A stretch of DNA of 64,000 nt from CADEDV01 sp964596345 (GTDB lineage: Bacteria; Bacteroidota; Bacteroidia; Chitinophagales; Chitinophagaceae). Location: NCBI GenBank assembly GCA_964596345.1, contig CAZQSZ010000007.1:1-64000 (forward strand), read 5' to 3'. Positions 1-8,171 of the stretch are shown here, piece after piece. The first letter of the stretch is position 1; every line of letters starts with the position of its first letter. The notes beneath the pieces are model-generated. The model made no database searches. It saw only the letters and a list, made by a program, of their open reading frames with translations, and was not told where the DNA came from. Both the position numbers and the translations under genes were made by a program.

Positions 1-366
1 AATTTAATCAAGTCTGCTCAAATATAATAGAGTGTCATTGAACATTGCCACCAACACGTAGATTGATGCTATAAACCGTAAGGTACAAAAAAACACAGGT
101 GTTAAAAATCAATCATTTAATGCTATACTTTTCGTATTGTCGTTAGGACAATCCGATCCTTATTTTCCAACAAGTGTACAACAGTTCTTTAATTTTTTGA
201 TCCGCTAAAAGACGGAATTTTTACTGGTGTTTGGGTCATATTTACCCACCCCTGAACCAGATGCTTTGCAACGGTTCAGGCGAGATGTAATTTCTGATCA
301 TTGAAGACAGTTTGGCTGTGCTAAATACCCCCCGGATTCCTCCTTCGTCAGAATGACAAACAGCCT
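1..366. other. Upstream region without a recognisable gene
   Basis: No convincing coding region is visible here. An 8-bp inverted repeat, CCTGAACC at 251-258 and GGTTCAGG at 273-280 with a 14-nt loop, could form a hairpin, but no T-run follows on either strand, so I do not call it a terminator. The remainder is AT-rich non-coding sequence leading to the prfC promoter. The gene to the left is outside the window. Confidence 0.5.
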
Positions 367-374
367 TACCTTTG
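367..374 (+). promoter_or_regulatory. -7 element of prfC promoter
   Basis: TACCTTTG matches the Bacteroidota -7 consensus TAnnTTTG exactly. Transcription should start a few bases downstream, giving a leader of roughly 55 nt that contains the CCCCTTCAGGGG hairpin just before the prfC start codon. Confidence 0.6.
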
Positions 375-412
375 CCGCCTTTAAAGACATCTGAATTATA
401 AACGACTTAAAT

Positions 413-433
413 CCCCTTCAGGGGACATAGGGG
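413..433. repeat. CCCCTTCAGGGG hairpin repeat, copy 1
   Basis: CCCCTTCAGGGG (413-424) is followed by a second G-run (430-433) that ends just before the prfC ATG at 435. The first C-run can pair with either G-run, so the element could fold over the ribosome-entry region. The same 12-mer with a following G-run recurs at 5750-5768 inside mqnA, so this is a dispersed element and not a chance hairpin. Confidence 0.6.
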
Positions 434-434
434 C

Positions 435-2021
435 ATGAAGTACCACAACGAAATAACAAGACGAAGAACCTTTGCAATTATCTCTCACCCGGATGCGGGC
501 AAGACCACCCTGACGGAGAAATTCCTGCTCTTTGGCGGGGCCATCCAGGTGGCGGGAGCGGTGAAGAGCAATAAGATCAAGAAACATGCGACTTCCGATT
601 TTATGGAGATCGAACGGCAACGGGGTATCTCCGTGGCCACCTCGGTGATGAGCTTCGAATACAATAATACCCTCATCAACCTGCTGGATACACCCGGTCA
701 CAAGGATTTTGCAGAGGATACCTACCGTACGCTGACTGCCGTGGACAGTGTGATCCTGGTGGTGGACAGTGTGAATGGGGTGGAAGACCAGACCCGCCGC
801 CTGATGGAAGTATGCCGGATGCGGGATACACCGGTGATTGTATTTGTGAACAAAATGGACCGGGACGGAAAGAACCGTTTTGACCTGCTGGAAGAAATTG
901 AAAAGGAACTGAGCATTGCCCTGCACCCGATGACCTGGCCGATCAACAGTGGCAAGGAATTTAAAGGCGTATACAACCTGCATGATAAAAACCTCCTGCT
1001 CTTTACGGCCAATACCAAGGCGAATGACGAAGACAGTATTGCCATTGCGGATATCAACGATGCGGTGCTGGACCAGAAGCTGGGCGATAAGGATGCGGCC
1101 CAGCTGCGGGAAGATGTGGAACTGGTGGATGGAGTGCATGGCGAACTGCATATCGAAGATTATCGTGCCGGTAAAGTGGCACCGGTGTTCTTTGGTTCGG
1201 CCATCAACAATTTCGGCGTGAAGGAAATGCTGGATACGTTCATCCGCATTGCGCCGATGCCGAGAAGCCGCAGCACCACCCTGCGGGAAGTGAACGTGGA
1301 AGAAGAGAAGATGAGCGGCTTTGTGTTTAAGATCCATGCTAACCTGGACCCGAAGCACCGGGACCGGATCGCTTTTTTCCGGGTATGCTCGGGCAAGTTT
1401 GAACGGAATAAATATTTCCATCATGTCCGCTTAGATAAGGATGTTCGTTTCAGCAATCCCTATTCTTTTATGGCCCGTGATAAAAGTGTGATCGAAGATG
1501 CGTATGCGGGTGATGTGGTGGGTTTGTTTGATACGGGTAATTTCAAGATCGGTGATACCCTGACGGAAGGCGAAGATTTTTTCTTTACCGGTATCCCTTC
1601 TTTCTCCCCGGAGATCTTTAAAGAAGTGGTGAACAAGGACCCGATGAAGACCAAGCAACTGGAAAAAGGATTGATGCAGCTGACCGATGAAGGCGTGGCG
1701 CAATTGTTTACCCAGTTTGGCGGCAACAAAAAGATCATTGGCTGCGTGGGTGAACTGCAGTTTGAAGTGATCCAGTACCGCTTGCTGCATGAATATGGAG
1801 CTTCCGTTGTGTTTAATTCCCTGCCTTTTTACAAAGCCTGCTGGCTGACTTCGAAGGATGAACAAAAGCTGCTGGATTTCTCCCGCTTCAAACAGGCGAA
1901 TATTGGTGAAGACAAGGACGGGCATATGGTGTACCTGGCGCAGAGTGAGTGGTTTTTGAATACGGAACGAAGTAATAACCCGGAGATCGAGTTTCATTTT
2001 ACTTCGGAAATACATAAATAG
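435..2021 (+). CDS. prfC: Peptide chain release factor 3 (RF3)
   Basis: RF3 is a cytoplasmic translational GTPase that recycles RF1/RF2 after peptide release. The 528-aa product has the expected full length. The P-loop SHPDAGKTTLTEKF lies near residue 17, followed by the G2 region, the G3 box DTPGHKDF and the G4 box NKMD, and then the RF3-type second and C-terminal domains. No downstream start competes with this ATG. A consensus -7 element lies 60 bp upstream. The gene appears monocistronic, being followed by a heptamer-repeat spacer and an unrelated acetyltransferase. Identification is secure by motif order and length. Confidence 0.96.
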   Translation: MKYHNEITRRRTFAIISHPDAGKTTLTEKFLLFGGAIQVAGAVKSNKIKKHATSDFMEIERQRGISVATSVMSFEYNNTLINLLDTPGHKDFAEDTYRTLTAVDSVILVVDSVNGVEDQTRRLMEVCRMRDTPVIVFVNKMDRDGKNRFDLLEEIEKELSIALHPMTWPINSGKEFKGVYNLHDKNLLLFTANTKANDEDSIAIADINDAVLDQKLGDKDAAQLREDVELVDGVHGELHIEDYRAGKVAPVFFGSAINNFGVKEMLDTFIRIAPMPRSRSTTLREVNVEEEKMSGFVFKIHANLDPKHRDRIAFFRVCSGKFERNKYFHHVRLDKDVRFSNPYSFMARDKSVIEDAYAGDVVGLFDTGNFKIGDTLTEGEDFFFTGIPSFSPEIFKEVVNKDPMKTKQLEKGLMQLTDEGVAQLFTQFGGNKKIIGCVGELQFEVIQYRLLHEYGASVVFNSLPFYKACWLTSKDEQKLLDFSRFKQANIGEDKDGHMVYLAQSEWFLNTERSNNPEIEFHFTSEIHK

Positions 2022-2138
2022 TTCATGGGTCATGGTTGATGGTTCATAGTACGACGCTGTAAGTACAATTTTCCTTTCCAGGTAAATAACCAATAATCCA
2101 TTTCGACCGGCCATGAACTATGAACTATTAACCATGAG
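2022..2138. repeat. Inverted pair of heptamer arrays
   Basis: Immediately after the prfC stop are four 7-bp units (TTCATGG, GTCATGG, TTGATGG, TTCATAG; 2022-2049). After a 61-bp spacer come four units of the reverse-complement type (CCATGAA, CTATGAA, CTATTAA, CCATGAG; 2111-2138). The two arms can form a long imperfect stem in RNA. The acetyltransferase start codon (2134) lies in the last heptamer. Confidence 0.7.
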
Positions 2139-2643
2139 CGATTCACTAATATTTGAAACCAACCGGCTACAGGTGCGCCGCTACACAACGGAGGATTTTG
2201 AAAATTTCTTCCGGCTGAATGGCGATGCAGAAGTGGTGCGGTATATCCGCCCGGTGCAGAGCCGGGAAGAAGCGATGGCGGCTTTTGAAAAACAACTGGC
2301 CGATTATGAAGCGATGCCGGGTTATGGCCGCTGGGCTGTTCACCTGAAAACCACCGGTGAGTTTGTGGGTTCCTTTGCGATGATACCCATCCCGGATGAA
2401 CCGGAAAAGATGCAACTGGGCTATGCTTTTCCCAAAGAAAGCTGGGGCAAGGGATATGCAACGGAGCTAACTATAGCAGGGCTTGATCATTTCCGCAACA
2501 AGACCACACTGCCTGAGATATATGCCGTAACAGAAACACCCAATGTGGCTTCGCAAAACGTGTTACTGAAAGCCGGGTTTCAACCCTTCGGTACGAAAAT
2601 GGAAGGAGATAAGGAACTGCTGGTGTTTATTGTGAAGCGGTAA
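2134..2643 (+). CDS. GNAT-family N-acetyltransferase (RimJ/RimL type)
   Basis: The 169-aa product starts with the pattern FETNRLQVRRYTTEDFENFF, typical of RimJ/RimL-like ribosomal or small-molecule N-acetyltransferases. The acetyl-CoA binding core appears as SWGKGYATE, with a C-terminal NVASQNVLLKAGF motif that fits motif B of the family. I chose the ATG at 2134, because family members begin a few residues before the ETxRL motif. An in-frame ATG at 2113 would add seven residues encoded entirely by the heptamer array. The substrate cannot be told from sequence. Confidence 0.85.
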   Translation: MSDSLIFETNRLQVRRYTTEDFENFFRLNGDAEVVRYIRPVQSREEAMAAFEKQLADYEAMPGYGRWAVHLKTTGEFVGSFAMIPIPDEPEKMQLGYAFPKESWGKGYATELTIAGLDHFRNKTTLPEIYAVTETPNVASQNVLLKAGFQPFGTKMEGDKELLVFIVKR

Positions 2644-2689
2644 AACAGCGGGAATAATTTTTTGCCAATCGGAAACGACAGTATAAATC

Positions 2690-4243
2690 TCATTTCAATT
2701 TTAATCGGATAATAGCATTTTTTTGCCCGGAGCTTACAATTTGGACTACCTGTTTTTTCCCGTTGATAACCGTTTCCATCATAGCTGTATTGGGTGGAAT
2801 CCGTCCCAGGTTTTCAGCTACGATTTTTACTTCGGCAACGGGTGTTTTACTGCTTAATTTAATAGGAACCTGTAAGGTTTTTTTTGATAATAACTGCTCT
2901 TTTAAAATTTGTACTTCATTGACATAAACGGAAATAATATCACCATCTTCCTGCCTGTAATCGTGAAAATTCAAAACAATCAATGTGGTATCAGTAACCT
3001 CGATGATCTTGATAACTTCATTATTTCTTTTTGTAAAAGGAACAGGTAGGATATCTGCTTTCTGTGTAATAGTTATTGTGTCACTTTGCACGAAACAACC
3101 CTTATTATCAATCTTTACAAAATAGTCTCCTGGAGCCTGAACAAGCAGTTGCTGCTGTGTTGAGTTATCATTCCATAAATAAGCAGCATTATCTTCTATT
3201 GCTTTTAAAATTATCGTATCTCCTTTTTTAATCACAGAGTTGCTAACCGTTACCTCCCTGGAGGGGTATTTAATAACAGTTACCGGAATGATCTTGCTGT
3301 TCTGTTTGCATCCTTTTGAGTTGGTTTTGAGTTGGTATTTTCCGGCTTCCTTTACAATTAAAGAGTTCCCTTTTTCCTTTTCCACAATAGTACTGTTATG
3401 ATACCAGTTATAGTCTGTATTGTTTGCTTTAGGGGCTTCGAGAACCACTGAGTCTCCCTCGCAGAACGTTGTATTACCTTTTATCTTTAATGCCGACTCC
3501 TCAAAATCTACTGTACTTAGCTTTGCAATTTCATCGTTGTTAAGGGCTCTGCTGTACCAACGTATATCGTCAATTTTTCCATTAAAGTTTTGCATATCCA
3601 GCTTCCACCAGTTACCTATTCTTACTTCTTTATCGCATTGCAGTAAGCTGTTGAAGTCAGCAGTTTTTTCATCTCTTTTTAATTCTCCGTTTAAGTAAAG
3701 CTTATGCCTTTTGCCATCGTAGGTAACAATGACACAGTACCAACTGGCATTGCATAGCTGGTCCCTGGTATTGATATAACTTGAAGAAGAAATATTATCA
3801 CAAGTGGAATTGTTACCTACGATATTTGAACCAACTCCCGGGTAAGGGGCATAGTTAATAAACATTTGATATTGTGCGCCACCCGTTCCGGCTGATTTTA
3901 CAAAGTCTCTCTTGCCTACCAGACTTTGTAATTCCTTTGATTGGGTGTAAAACCATAAAACAATACTGAACCTTGGCGATGAAAAACCGCCTTTATCCTT
4001 TATCCGGAAGTGACTCCCTTTGCCATTGAAAAGGTATGCTGCATTGGGTTTATTGTACCTGTCAGTAGTTAATACGGGGTTATTGACTGGTTCGCAATGG
4101 TTGTTATTCCCGCTTTCATCATTGGCGTTGCCATTAAAGGGATAATAAGCTACCAGGCCGGAATTTAAATTGACTTGTGTATATGAAGGTTTCTGAAAAA
4201 AAAATGACAAGACAATAAAAAGGGTAATTGATTTTAGGGCCAT
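2690..4243 (-). CDS. Secreted LamG-domain protein, short paralogue
   Basis: This 517-aa protein has an N-terminal signal peptide (about residues 1-22) and then a LamG/concanavalin-like domain (about 25-245) starting GLVAYYPFNGNANDESGNNN. Next come two Ig/PKD-like segments and a C-terminal domain with LGRIPPNTAMMETVINGKK. The LamG domain closely resembles that of the 895-aa protein at 10362-13049 (shared VGKR, YINT, GNWW and IDDIRWYSRAL blocks), so the two are paralogues. This copy lacks the CHU_C-type sorting domain of the larger protein. It lies 32 bp downstream of purB on the same strand and may have its own promoter. Carbohydrate or surface binding is inferred only. Confidence 0.8.
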   Translation of the reverse strand: MALKSITLFIVLSFFFQKPSYTQVNLNSGLVAYYPFNGNANDESGNNNHCEPVNNPVLTTDRYNKPNAAYLFNGKGSHFRIKDKGGFSSPRFSIVLWFYTQSKELQSLVGKRDFVKSAGTGGAQYQMFINYAPYPGVGSNIVGNNSTCDNISSSSYINTRDQLCNASWYCVIVTYDGKRHKLYLNGELKRDEKTADFNSLLQCDKEVRIGNWWKLDMQNFNGKIDDIRWYSRALNNDEIAKLSTVDFEESALKIKGNTTFCEGDSVVLEAPKANNTDYNWYHNSTIVEKEKGNSLIVKEAGKYQLKTNSKGCKQNSKIIPVTVIKYPSREVTVSNSVIKKGDTIILKAIEDNAAYLWNDNSTQQQLLVQAPGDYFVKIDNKGCFVQSDTITITQKADILPVPFTKRNNEVIKIIEVTDTTLIVLNFHDYRQEDGDIISVYVNEVQILKEQLLSKKTLQVPIKLSSKTPVAEVKIVAENLGRIPPNTAMMETVINGKKQVVQIVSSGQKNAIIRLKLK

Positions 4244-4275
4244 TTTTTTGTTTTAATATCTGAGTACTTTGTGTT

Positions 4276-5607
4276 CTATACACCAGTATAATTATGGGGC
4301 GTTATTTTCTTTAATTCTTTCTTAATAGCGTCACTTACTTTCAACCCGTCAATAAACTGGTGGATCGCTTTTTTATCAATCGTGTTATTTCCCCGGGTCA
4401 GGTCTTTTAAGGCCTCGTAAGGATTGGGATATTTTTCTCTCCGTAAAATGGTTTGTATGGCTTCGGCCACCACGGCCCAGTTGTTCTCCAGGTCTTCGTG
4501 GATTTTTGCATCGTTGATGATGAGTTTACCCAATCCTTTTTCCAACGAACGGAATGCGATCAGTGTATGCGCTACCGGCACACCAATATTTCTCAATACA
4601 GTGGAATCGGTCAGGTCACGCTGCAACCTTGATACCGGCAATTTCGAAGCCAGGTGTTCAAAGACAGCATTGGCTAAACCCAGGTTCCCTTCTGCATTTT
4701 CAAAATCGATCGGGTTCACTTTATGCGGCATAGCCGATGATCCCACTTCTCCTTTCTTTGTTTTTTGTTTGAAGTATTCCATGGATACATAGCTCCATAC
4801 ATCACGGGAAAAATCGATGAGGATATTATTGATCCGCTTCATGCAATCGAAATGAGCAGAGAGATTATCATAATGTTCGATCTGCGTGGTGAACTGCTGG
4901 CGGTTGAGTCCGATACCGGCTACAAATTCATTGCCCAGTTTCACCCAATCCATTTTCGGGAAAGCCACATGATGTGCATTGAAGTTGCCGGTGGCGCCAC
5001 CAAATTTTCCACTGAAAGGAATACCGATGAATTGCTCCACCTGGTTCTCTATTCTTTCCACGAAGACCATGATCTCTTTACCGAGCCGGGTGGGGCTGGC
5101 CGGTTGTCCGTGTGTATGTGCCAGCATGGGTATATCGTGCCATTCCTGCGCCAGTAATTTTAATTGGGCATTCAGGTTTAATAAACCGGGCAGGTATTCA
5201 TATTCGATGGCATGTTTCCACGACAGCGGCACCGCTGTATTATTGATATCCTGGGAGGTCAGCCCAAAATGGATCCATTCTTTGGCTTCTTTGCCCCCGG
5301 CTTTATCCAGTTCATTCTTCAGGAAATACTCCACCGCTTTCACATCATGGTTGGTGGTGAATTCGATCTGCTTGATTTCCTGCGCATCTTCGGGCCCGAA
5401 ATCGGTGGCCAGTTTTTGCAGGTGTTTGATGGCCTTGCTGCTGAGTTTAAAGAATTTCTTTTTTTCCAGGAATAATAAATACTCCACTTCAATGAGTACC
5501 CGGTATTTCATCAGGGCATATTCGGAAAAATATTCATCCAGTTGTTGCACCTGTTTGCGGTAACGGCCATCAATGGCGGATATAGCGGTGAGGGGAGTTA
5601 ATTCCAT
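4276..5607 (-). CDS. purB: Adenylosuccinate lyase
   Basis: PurB cleaves SAICAR and adenylosuccinate, releasing fumarate, in purine synthesis. The 443-aa protein has the fumarase/aspartase superfamily signature GSSAMPHKVNPI at residues 289-300, the catalytic TSQDINN motif near 117 and HTHGQPASPT near 165. Length is normal for the family. The start codon is preceded within a few bases by an array of 7-bp repeats (5613-5646), so ribosome entry must occur in repeat sequence. The predicted promoter faces that of mqnA. Confidence 0.95.
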   Translation of the reverse strand: MELTPLTAISAIDGRYRKQVQQLDEYFSEYALMKYRVLIEVEYLLFLEKKKFFKLSSKAIKHLQKLATDFGPEDAQEIKQIEFTTNHDVKAVEYFLKNELDKAGGKEAKEWIHFGLTSQDINNTAVPLSWKHAIEYEYLPGLLNLNAQLKLLAQEWHDIPMLAHTHGQPASPTRLGKEIMVFVERIENQVEQFIGIPFSGKFGGATGNFNAHHVAFPKMDWVKLGNEFVAGIGLNRQQFTTQIEHYDNLSAHFDCMKRINNILIDFSRDVWSYVSMEYFKQKTKKGEVGSSAMPHKVNPIDFENAEGNLGLANAVFEHLASKLPVSRLQRDLTDSTVLRNIGVPVAHTLIAFRSLEKGLGKLIINDAKIHEDLENNWAVVAEAIQTILRREKYPNPYEALKDLTRGNNTIDKKAIHQFIDGLKVSDAIKKELKKITPHNYTGV

Positions 5608-5612
5608 CAGTA

Positions 5613-5646
5613 AGTTTGTAGTTTGAAGTTTGTGGTTTGTAGTTCG
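5613..5646. repeat. Heptamer array in purB leader
   Basis: On the + strand the units read AGTTTGT, AGTTTGA, AGTTTGT, GGTTTGT and a partial AGTTCG: almost five 7-bp units, ending 6 bp from the purB start codon (minus strand). Copy-number change would move the start region in 7-bp steps relative to the promoter. Confidence 0.75.
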
Positions 5647-5695
5647 CCAGCGGCATTTCGTTGTTCTACTACAAAATCCAAAAAGCTTAAGTGAC

Positions 5696-5714
5696 TATCT
5701 TTGCCGCAAAGATA
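5696..5714. promoter_or_regulatory. Face-to-face -7 elements for mqnA and purB
   Basis: A 19-bp inverted repeat contains TATCTTTG on the + strand (5696-5703) and the same TATCTTTG on the - strand (5707-5714), separated by 3 bp. Both are exact TAnnTTTG matches. The predicted transcripts would start inside the opposing promoter: mqnA with a leader near 25 nt and purB with one near 95 nt. RNA polymerase could occupy only one direction at a time. Confidence 0.6.
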
Positions 5715-5733
5715 AAGAACCCAAACTGTAGAA

Positions 5734-6516
5734 ATGGAAGATAAAAACACCCCTTCAGGGGCCGGGGGTAAGAAGATAAAAGTTGGTATCGTTAATTACC
5801 TGAATACAAAACCGCTGATCTGGGGACTGGAGCGTCCGCCCATCAGTGAGCAGATTGAATTAACAGGAGCATATCCGGCCAAAATGGTCCAGTTGCTGGC
5901 GGATGACCAGGTGGATGTGGGGCTGATCCCTGTGGCGGCCATTCCGCAGTTTGATCCTTATTATATCGTGGGTGATTATTGCATTGGTGCCGAAGCAGAG
6001 ATCGCTTCGGTTTGTTTGTTCAGTGAAGTACCGATGGAAGAAATCAAAACGGTGTACCTCGATTACCAGAGCCGTTCCTCGGTGGCTTTATTGAAATGGC
6101 TGATGAAAGAATACTGGGGCGTGAACCCGGAACTGGTACAAGCCGAAGATGAATCGTACCGGGACAAGATACAGGGCAGTACGGCGGGATTGGTGATAGG
6201 CGACAGGGCACTGGAGCAACGACGTATTTCCACGTTTATCTATGATCTCGGTTCCGAATGGAAAAAAATTACCGGTCTGCCCTTTGTGTTTGCGGCCTGG
6301 GTCAGCAAAAAACCATTACCCGAAGATTTTATCCGCCTCTTTAATGCGGCCAATGCGATGGGCTTGAATCATCTTGATGAGATCGTGGCCACCAATCCTT
6401 ATGATACTTTCGACCTTAAAAAATATTACCAGCTGCATTTGAGTTATGGGCTGGATGAAGCCAAGCGAAAGGGGATGAATTTATTTCTGCAATATATTTC
6501 GGACTCAGATTCGTAA
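5734..6516 (+). CDS. mqnA: Chorismate dehydratase (menaquinone biosynthesis)
   Basis: MqnA converts chorismate to 3-enolpyruvylbenzoate, the first step of the futalosine route to menaquinone. The 260-aa product carries the family motif VGIVNYLNTKPL followed by PAKMVQLLADDQVDVGLIPV, with normal family length. Residues 6-12 are encoded by a CCCCTTCAGGGG repeat, giving a low-complexity N-terminal extension before the usual start of homology. No alternative start codon lies between the repeat and the VGIVNYL motif, so ATG 5734 is preferred. The 3' end overlaps the convergent fucosyltransferase gene by 12 bp. Confidence 0.92.
   Translation: MEDKNTPSGAGGKKIKVGIVNYLNTKPLIWGLERPPISEQIELTGAYPAKMVQLLADDQVDVGLIPVAAIPQFDPYYIVGDYCIGAEAEIASVCLFSEVPMEEIKTVYLDYQSRSSVALLKWLMKEYWGVNPELVQAEDESYRDKIQGSTAGLVIGDRALEQRRISTFIYDLGSEWKKITGLPFVFAAWVSKKPLPEDFIRLFNAANAMGLNHLDEIVATNPYDTFDLKKYYQLHLSYGLDEAKRKGMNLFLQYISDSDS
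5750..5768. repeat. CCCCTTCAGGGG hairpin repeat, copy 2 (in mqnA)
   Basis: CCCCTTCAGGGG (5750-5761) followed by a G-run (5764-5768) repeats the element found upstream of prfC. Here it is translated as part of the N-terminal extension of MqnA. Confidence 0.6.
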
Positions 6517-7359
6517 CCAGCTATCCGGGACCAGGTCCTGGGTATCTTTCGGCCCTTTATTAAACCAGTTTTTTGGGGCGATCACTATTTTCTCCGGGTT
6601 ATTATTCAGCCAGGCCGCCCACCAGCTAAAACTGCTGTTGGCAATGATATTATGTTTGCATTGGGACATGAGGTAGAAGTCTTCGATGTGGTTGGTGGGT
6701 TGCCGTTTTGCAACCAGCTCTCCGGGGATAAGCGGTAATAACTCTTTTTCCACCCATTCAATATCATCAGAAAAATAATACACTTTGGGTGATCTAATTG
6801 TTCTGCTGATCGTTTCAAAAGCCCGGAGATAATAATCTTTATCCATCAGACCTAATACATGCAGTGCCACTTTGGTAAGGTAATCTCCCCGGCGAATATG
6901 AATTGATACCGATTCCTGGTTGTTTAGTTCATTTTTAAAGTGCAGGACATTTTGGATTGACTCTTCTTTAATCGTAAGCAGGCTCCGGATTTCATTTTTA
7001 TAGTTGGTAAAGTATTTTTCGGATTGCCTTAATCCTTTCAGCATTACATTATCATTTACGCTGAAAAAATGGGGGTCGTAATGAAAAAAGGGCTCTTTGT
7101 AAATATCCCGGTGATGTTTCCTCGTAAGACGCTGGGTGATCTTTTTAAAAATATGCTGGTTATAATAAGGATACAGTTCTGCAGCAGTGGCTTTTTTTTC
7201 GGTTAGCTTAAAAAAATGAAGATCATCCTTTTTACCTGTTGCTTCAAAATAGGAGAGGTCTAAGAGTAATGGAATATTCTTATGCAGTGAAAGTGCTTTC
7301 GCTGAACAATACTGGAAAAGCTGGTTACCAAGCCCGCCATTGATCTGTGTGATTATCAT
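6505..7359 (-). CDS. Alpha-1,2-fucosyltransferase, GT11 family
   Basis: GT11 enzymes move L-fucose from GDP-fucose onto glycans in alpha-1,2 linkage. The 284-aa protein begins with the GT11 motif INGGLGNQLFQYC. It has the nucleotide-sugar motif HIRRGDY at residues 154-160 and the C-terminal NSSFSWWAAWL motif near residue 240. Length matches the family. GDP-L-fucose can be supplied by gmd and fcl encoded 6-8 kb away. It is cytoplasmic or membrane-associated, with no signal peptide. The glycan acceptor is unknown. Confidence 0.92.
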   Translation of the reverse strand: MIITQINGGLGNQLFQYCSAKALSLHKNIPLLLDLSYFEATGKKDDLHFFKLTEKKATAAELYPYYNQHIFKKITQRLTRKHHRDIYKEPFFHYDPHFFSVNDNVMLKGLRQSEKYFTNYKNEIRSLLTIKEESIQNVLHFKNELNNQESVSIHIRRGDYLTKVALHVLGLMDKDYYLRAFETISRTIRSPKVYYFSDDIEWVEKELLPLIPGELVAKRQPTNHIEDFYLMSQCKHNIIANSSFSWWAAWLNNNPEKIVIAPKNWFNKGPKDTQDLVPDSWLRI

Positions 7360-7417
7360 TTATTAGCTAAATTTCTGCAATTTGAATAATATTGCCCATA
7401 TTTTAATAAATAGCAGG

Positions 7418-8155
7418 ATGAAAAACAGTTTAAAGTCTAAATTCGAGCACCTGGTAAGTATTTTGACAGGAACCAGTAAAGAGTTTGCAGAAATTAAATT
7501 TTGGCGTAAACAGATTGATAGCTATGTGAAATGGTATAATGGTGAACTACCGGAATTGTATGGTACATCTTCACCAGTGAATAAAATAAAATCCCATTCT
7601 TTAAAAAATGCGGCTTTACTTACTTTTTTCAGGGATCACCAGGAAGTTAAATACCTGAAAGATCTTCTGCTTGATGAAAATGCTTTTCCGGGGATGAAAG
7701 TGTTGGATATCGGGTCAGGCCCTTTTCCCAGCGGGTTGTGTTACCGGCAGGCAGAAATTTATTGTCTTGATCCCTTAATGGCCAAATATATTGAAGCCGG
7801 TTACCCTATACATTGTTATGATAACCGGGCAAAATTTGTGCAGTCAATGGCAGAAGATATGCCATTTGATAATGGCTTTTTTGATGCGGTGATTTCTGTA
7901 AATGCGATTGATCATGTGAACGATTTTGGAAAGACGGCAAAAGAAATACAGCGGGTATTAAAGCCCGGGGGACGTTTCAGGATGCATGTGCACTATCATC
8001 CCAAAACAACTGCTGAACCCATTGAACTGAATGATGAAATATTTCTGCAACATTATGGTTGGGTCCATAATTTGAAACGGATCAGCGAATCCAAACAAAA
8101 AACCGGTACTGTTCTTACTGACCCACGTGAAAAATATGTCGTGTGGGGAAATTAG
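7418..8155 (+). CDS. Class I SAM-dependent methyltransferase
   Basis: A 245-aa product with the SAM-binding motif I VLDIGSGPFPSG, an acidic residue after motif II (YCLDP), and the later FDAVISVNAIDHV and LKPGGRFRMHVHYH motifs (methyltransferase type 11 fold). I chose ATG 7418; an upstream in-frame TTG at 7382 would add 12 poorly conserved residues. It is divergent from the fucosyltransferase and convergent with another methyltransferase gene. Decoration of a surface glycan is a plausible role by context only. Confidence 0.8.
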   Translation: MKNSLKSKFEHLVSILTGTSKEFAEIKFWRKQIDSYVKWYNGELPELYGTSSPVNKIKSHSLKNAALLTFFRDHQEVKYLKDLLLDENAFPGMKVLDIGSGPFPSGLCYRQAEIYCLDPLMAKYIEAGYPIHCYDNRAKFVQSMAEDMPFDNGFFDAVISVNAIDHVNDFGKTAKEIQRVLKPGGRFRMHVHYHPKTTAEPIELNDEIFLQHYGWVHNLKRISESKQKTGTVLTDPREKYVVWGN

Positions 8156-8171
8156 TATTTCCCGTTTCCGT

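Noticed and set aside
396..1424. Long open frame (342 codons) on the minus strand over prfC
   Set aside because: It is fully antisense to a secure RF3 gene, has no recognisable domain and no promoter; long antisense frames arise from codon bias.
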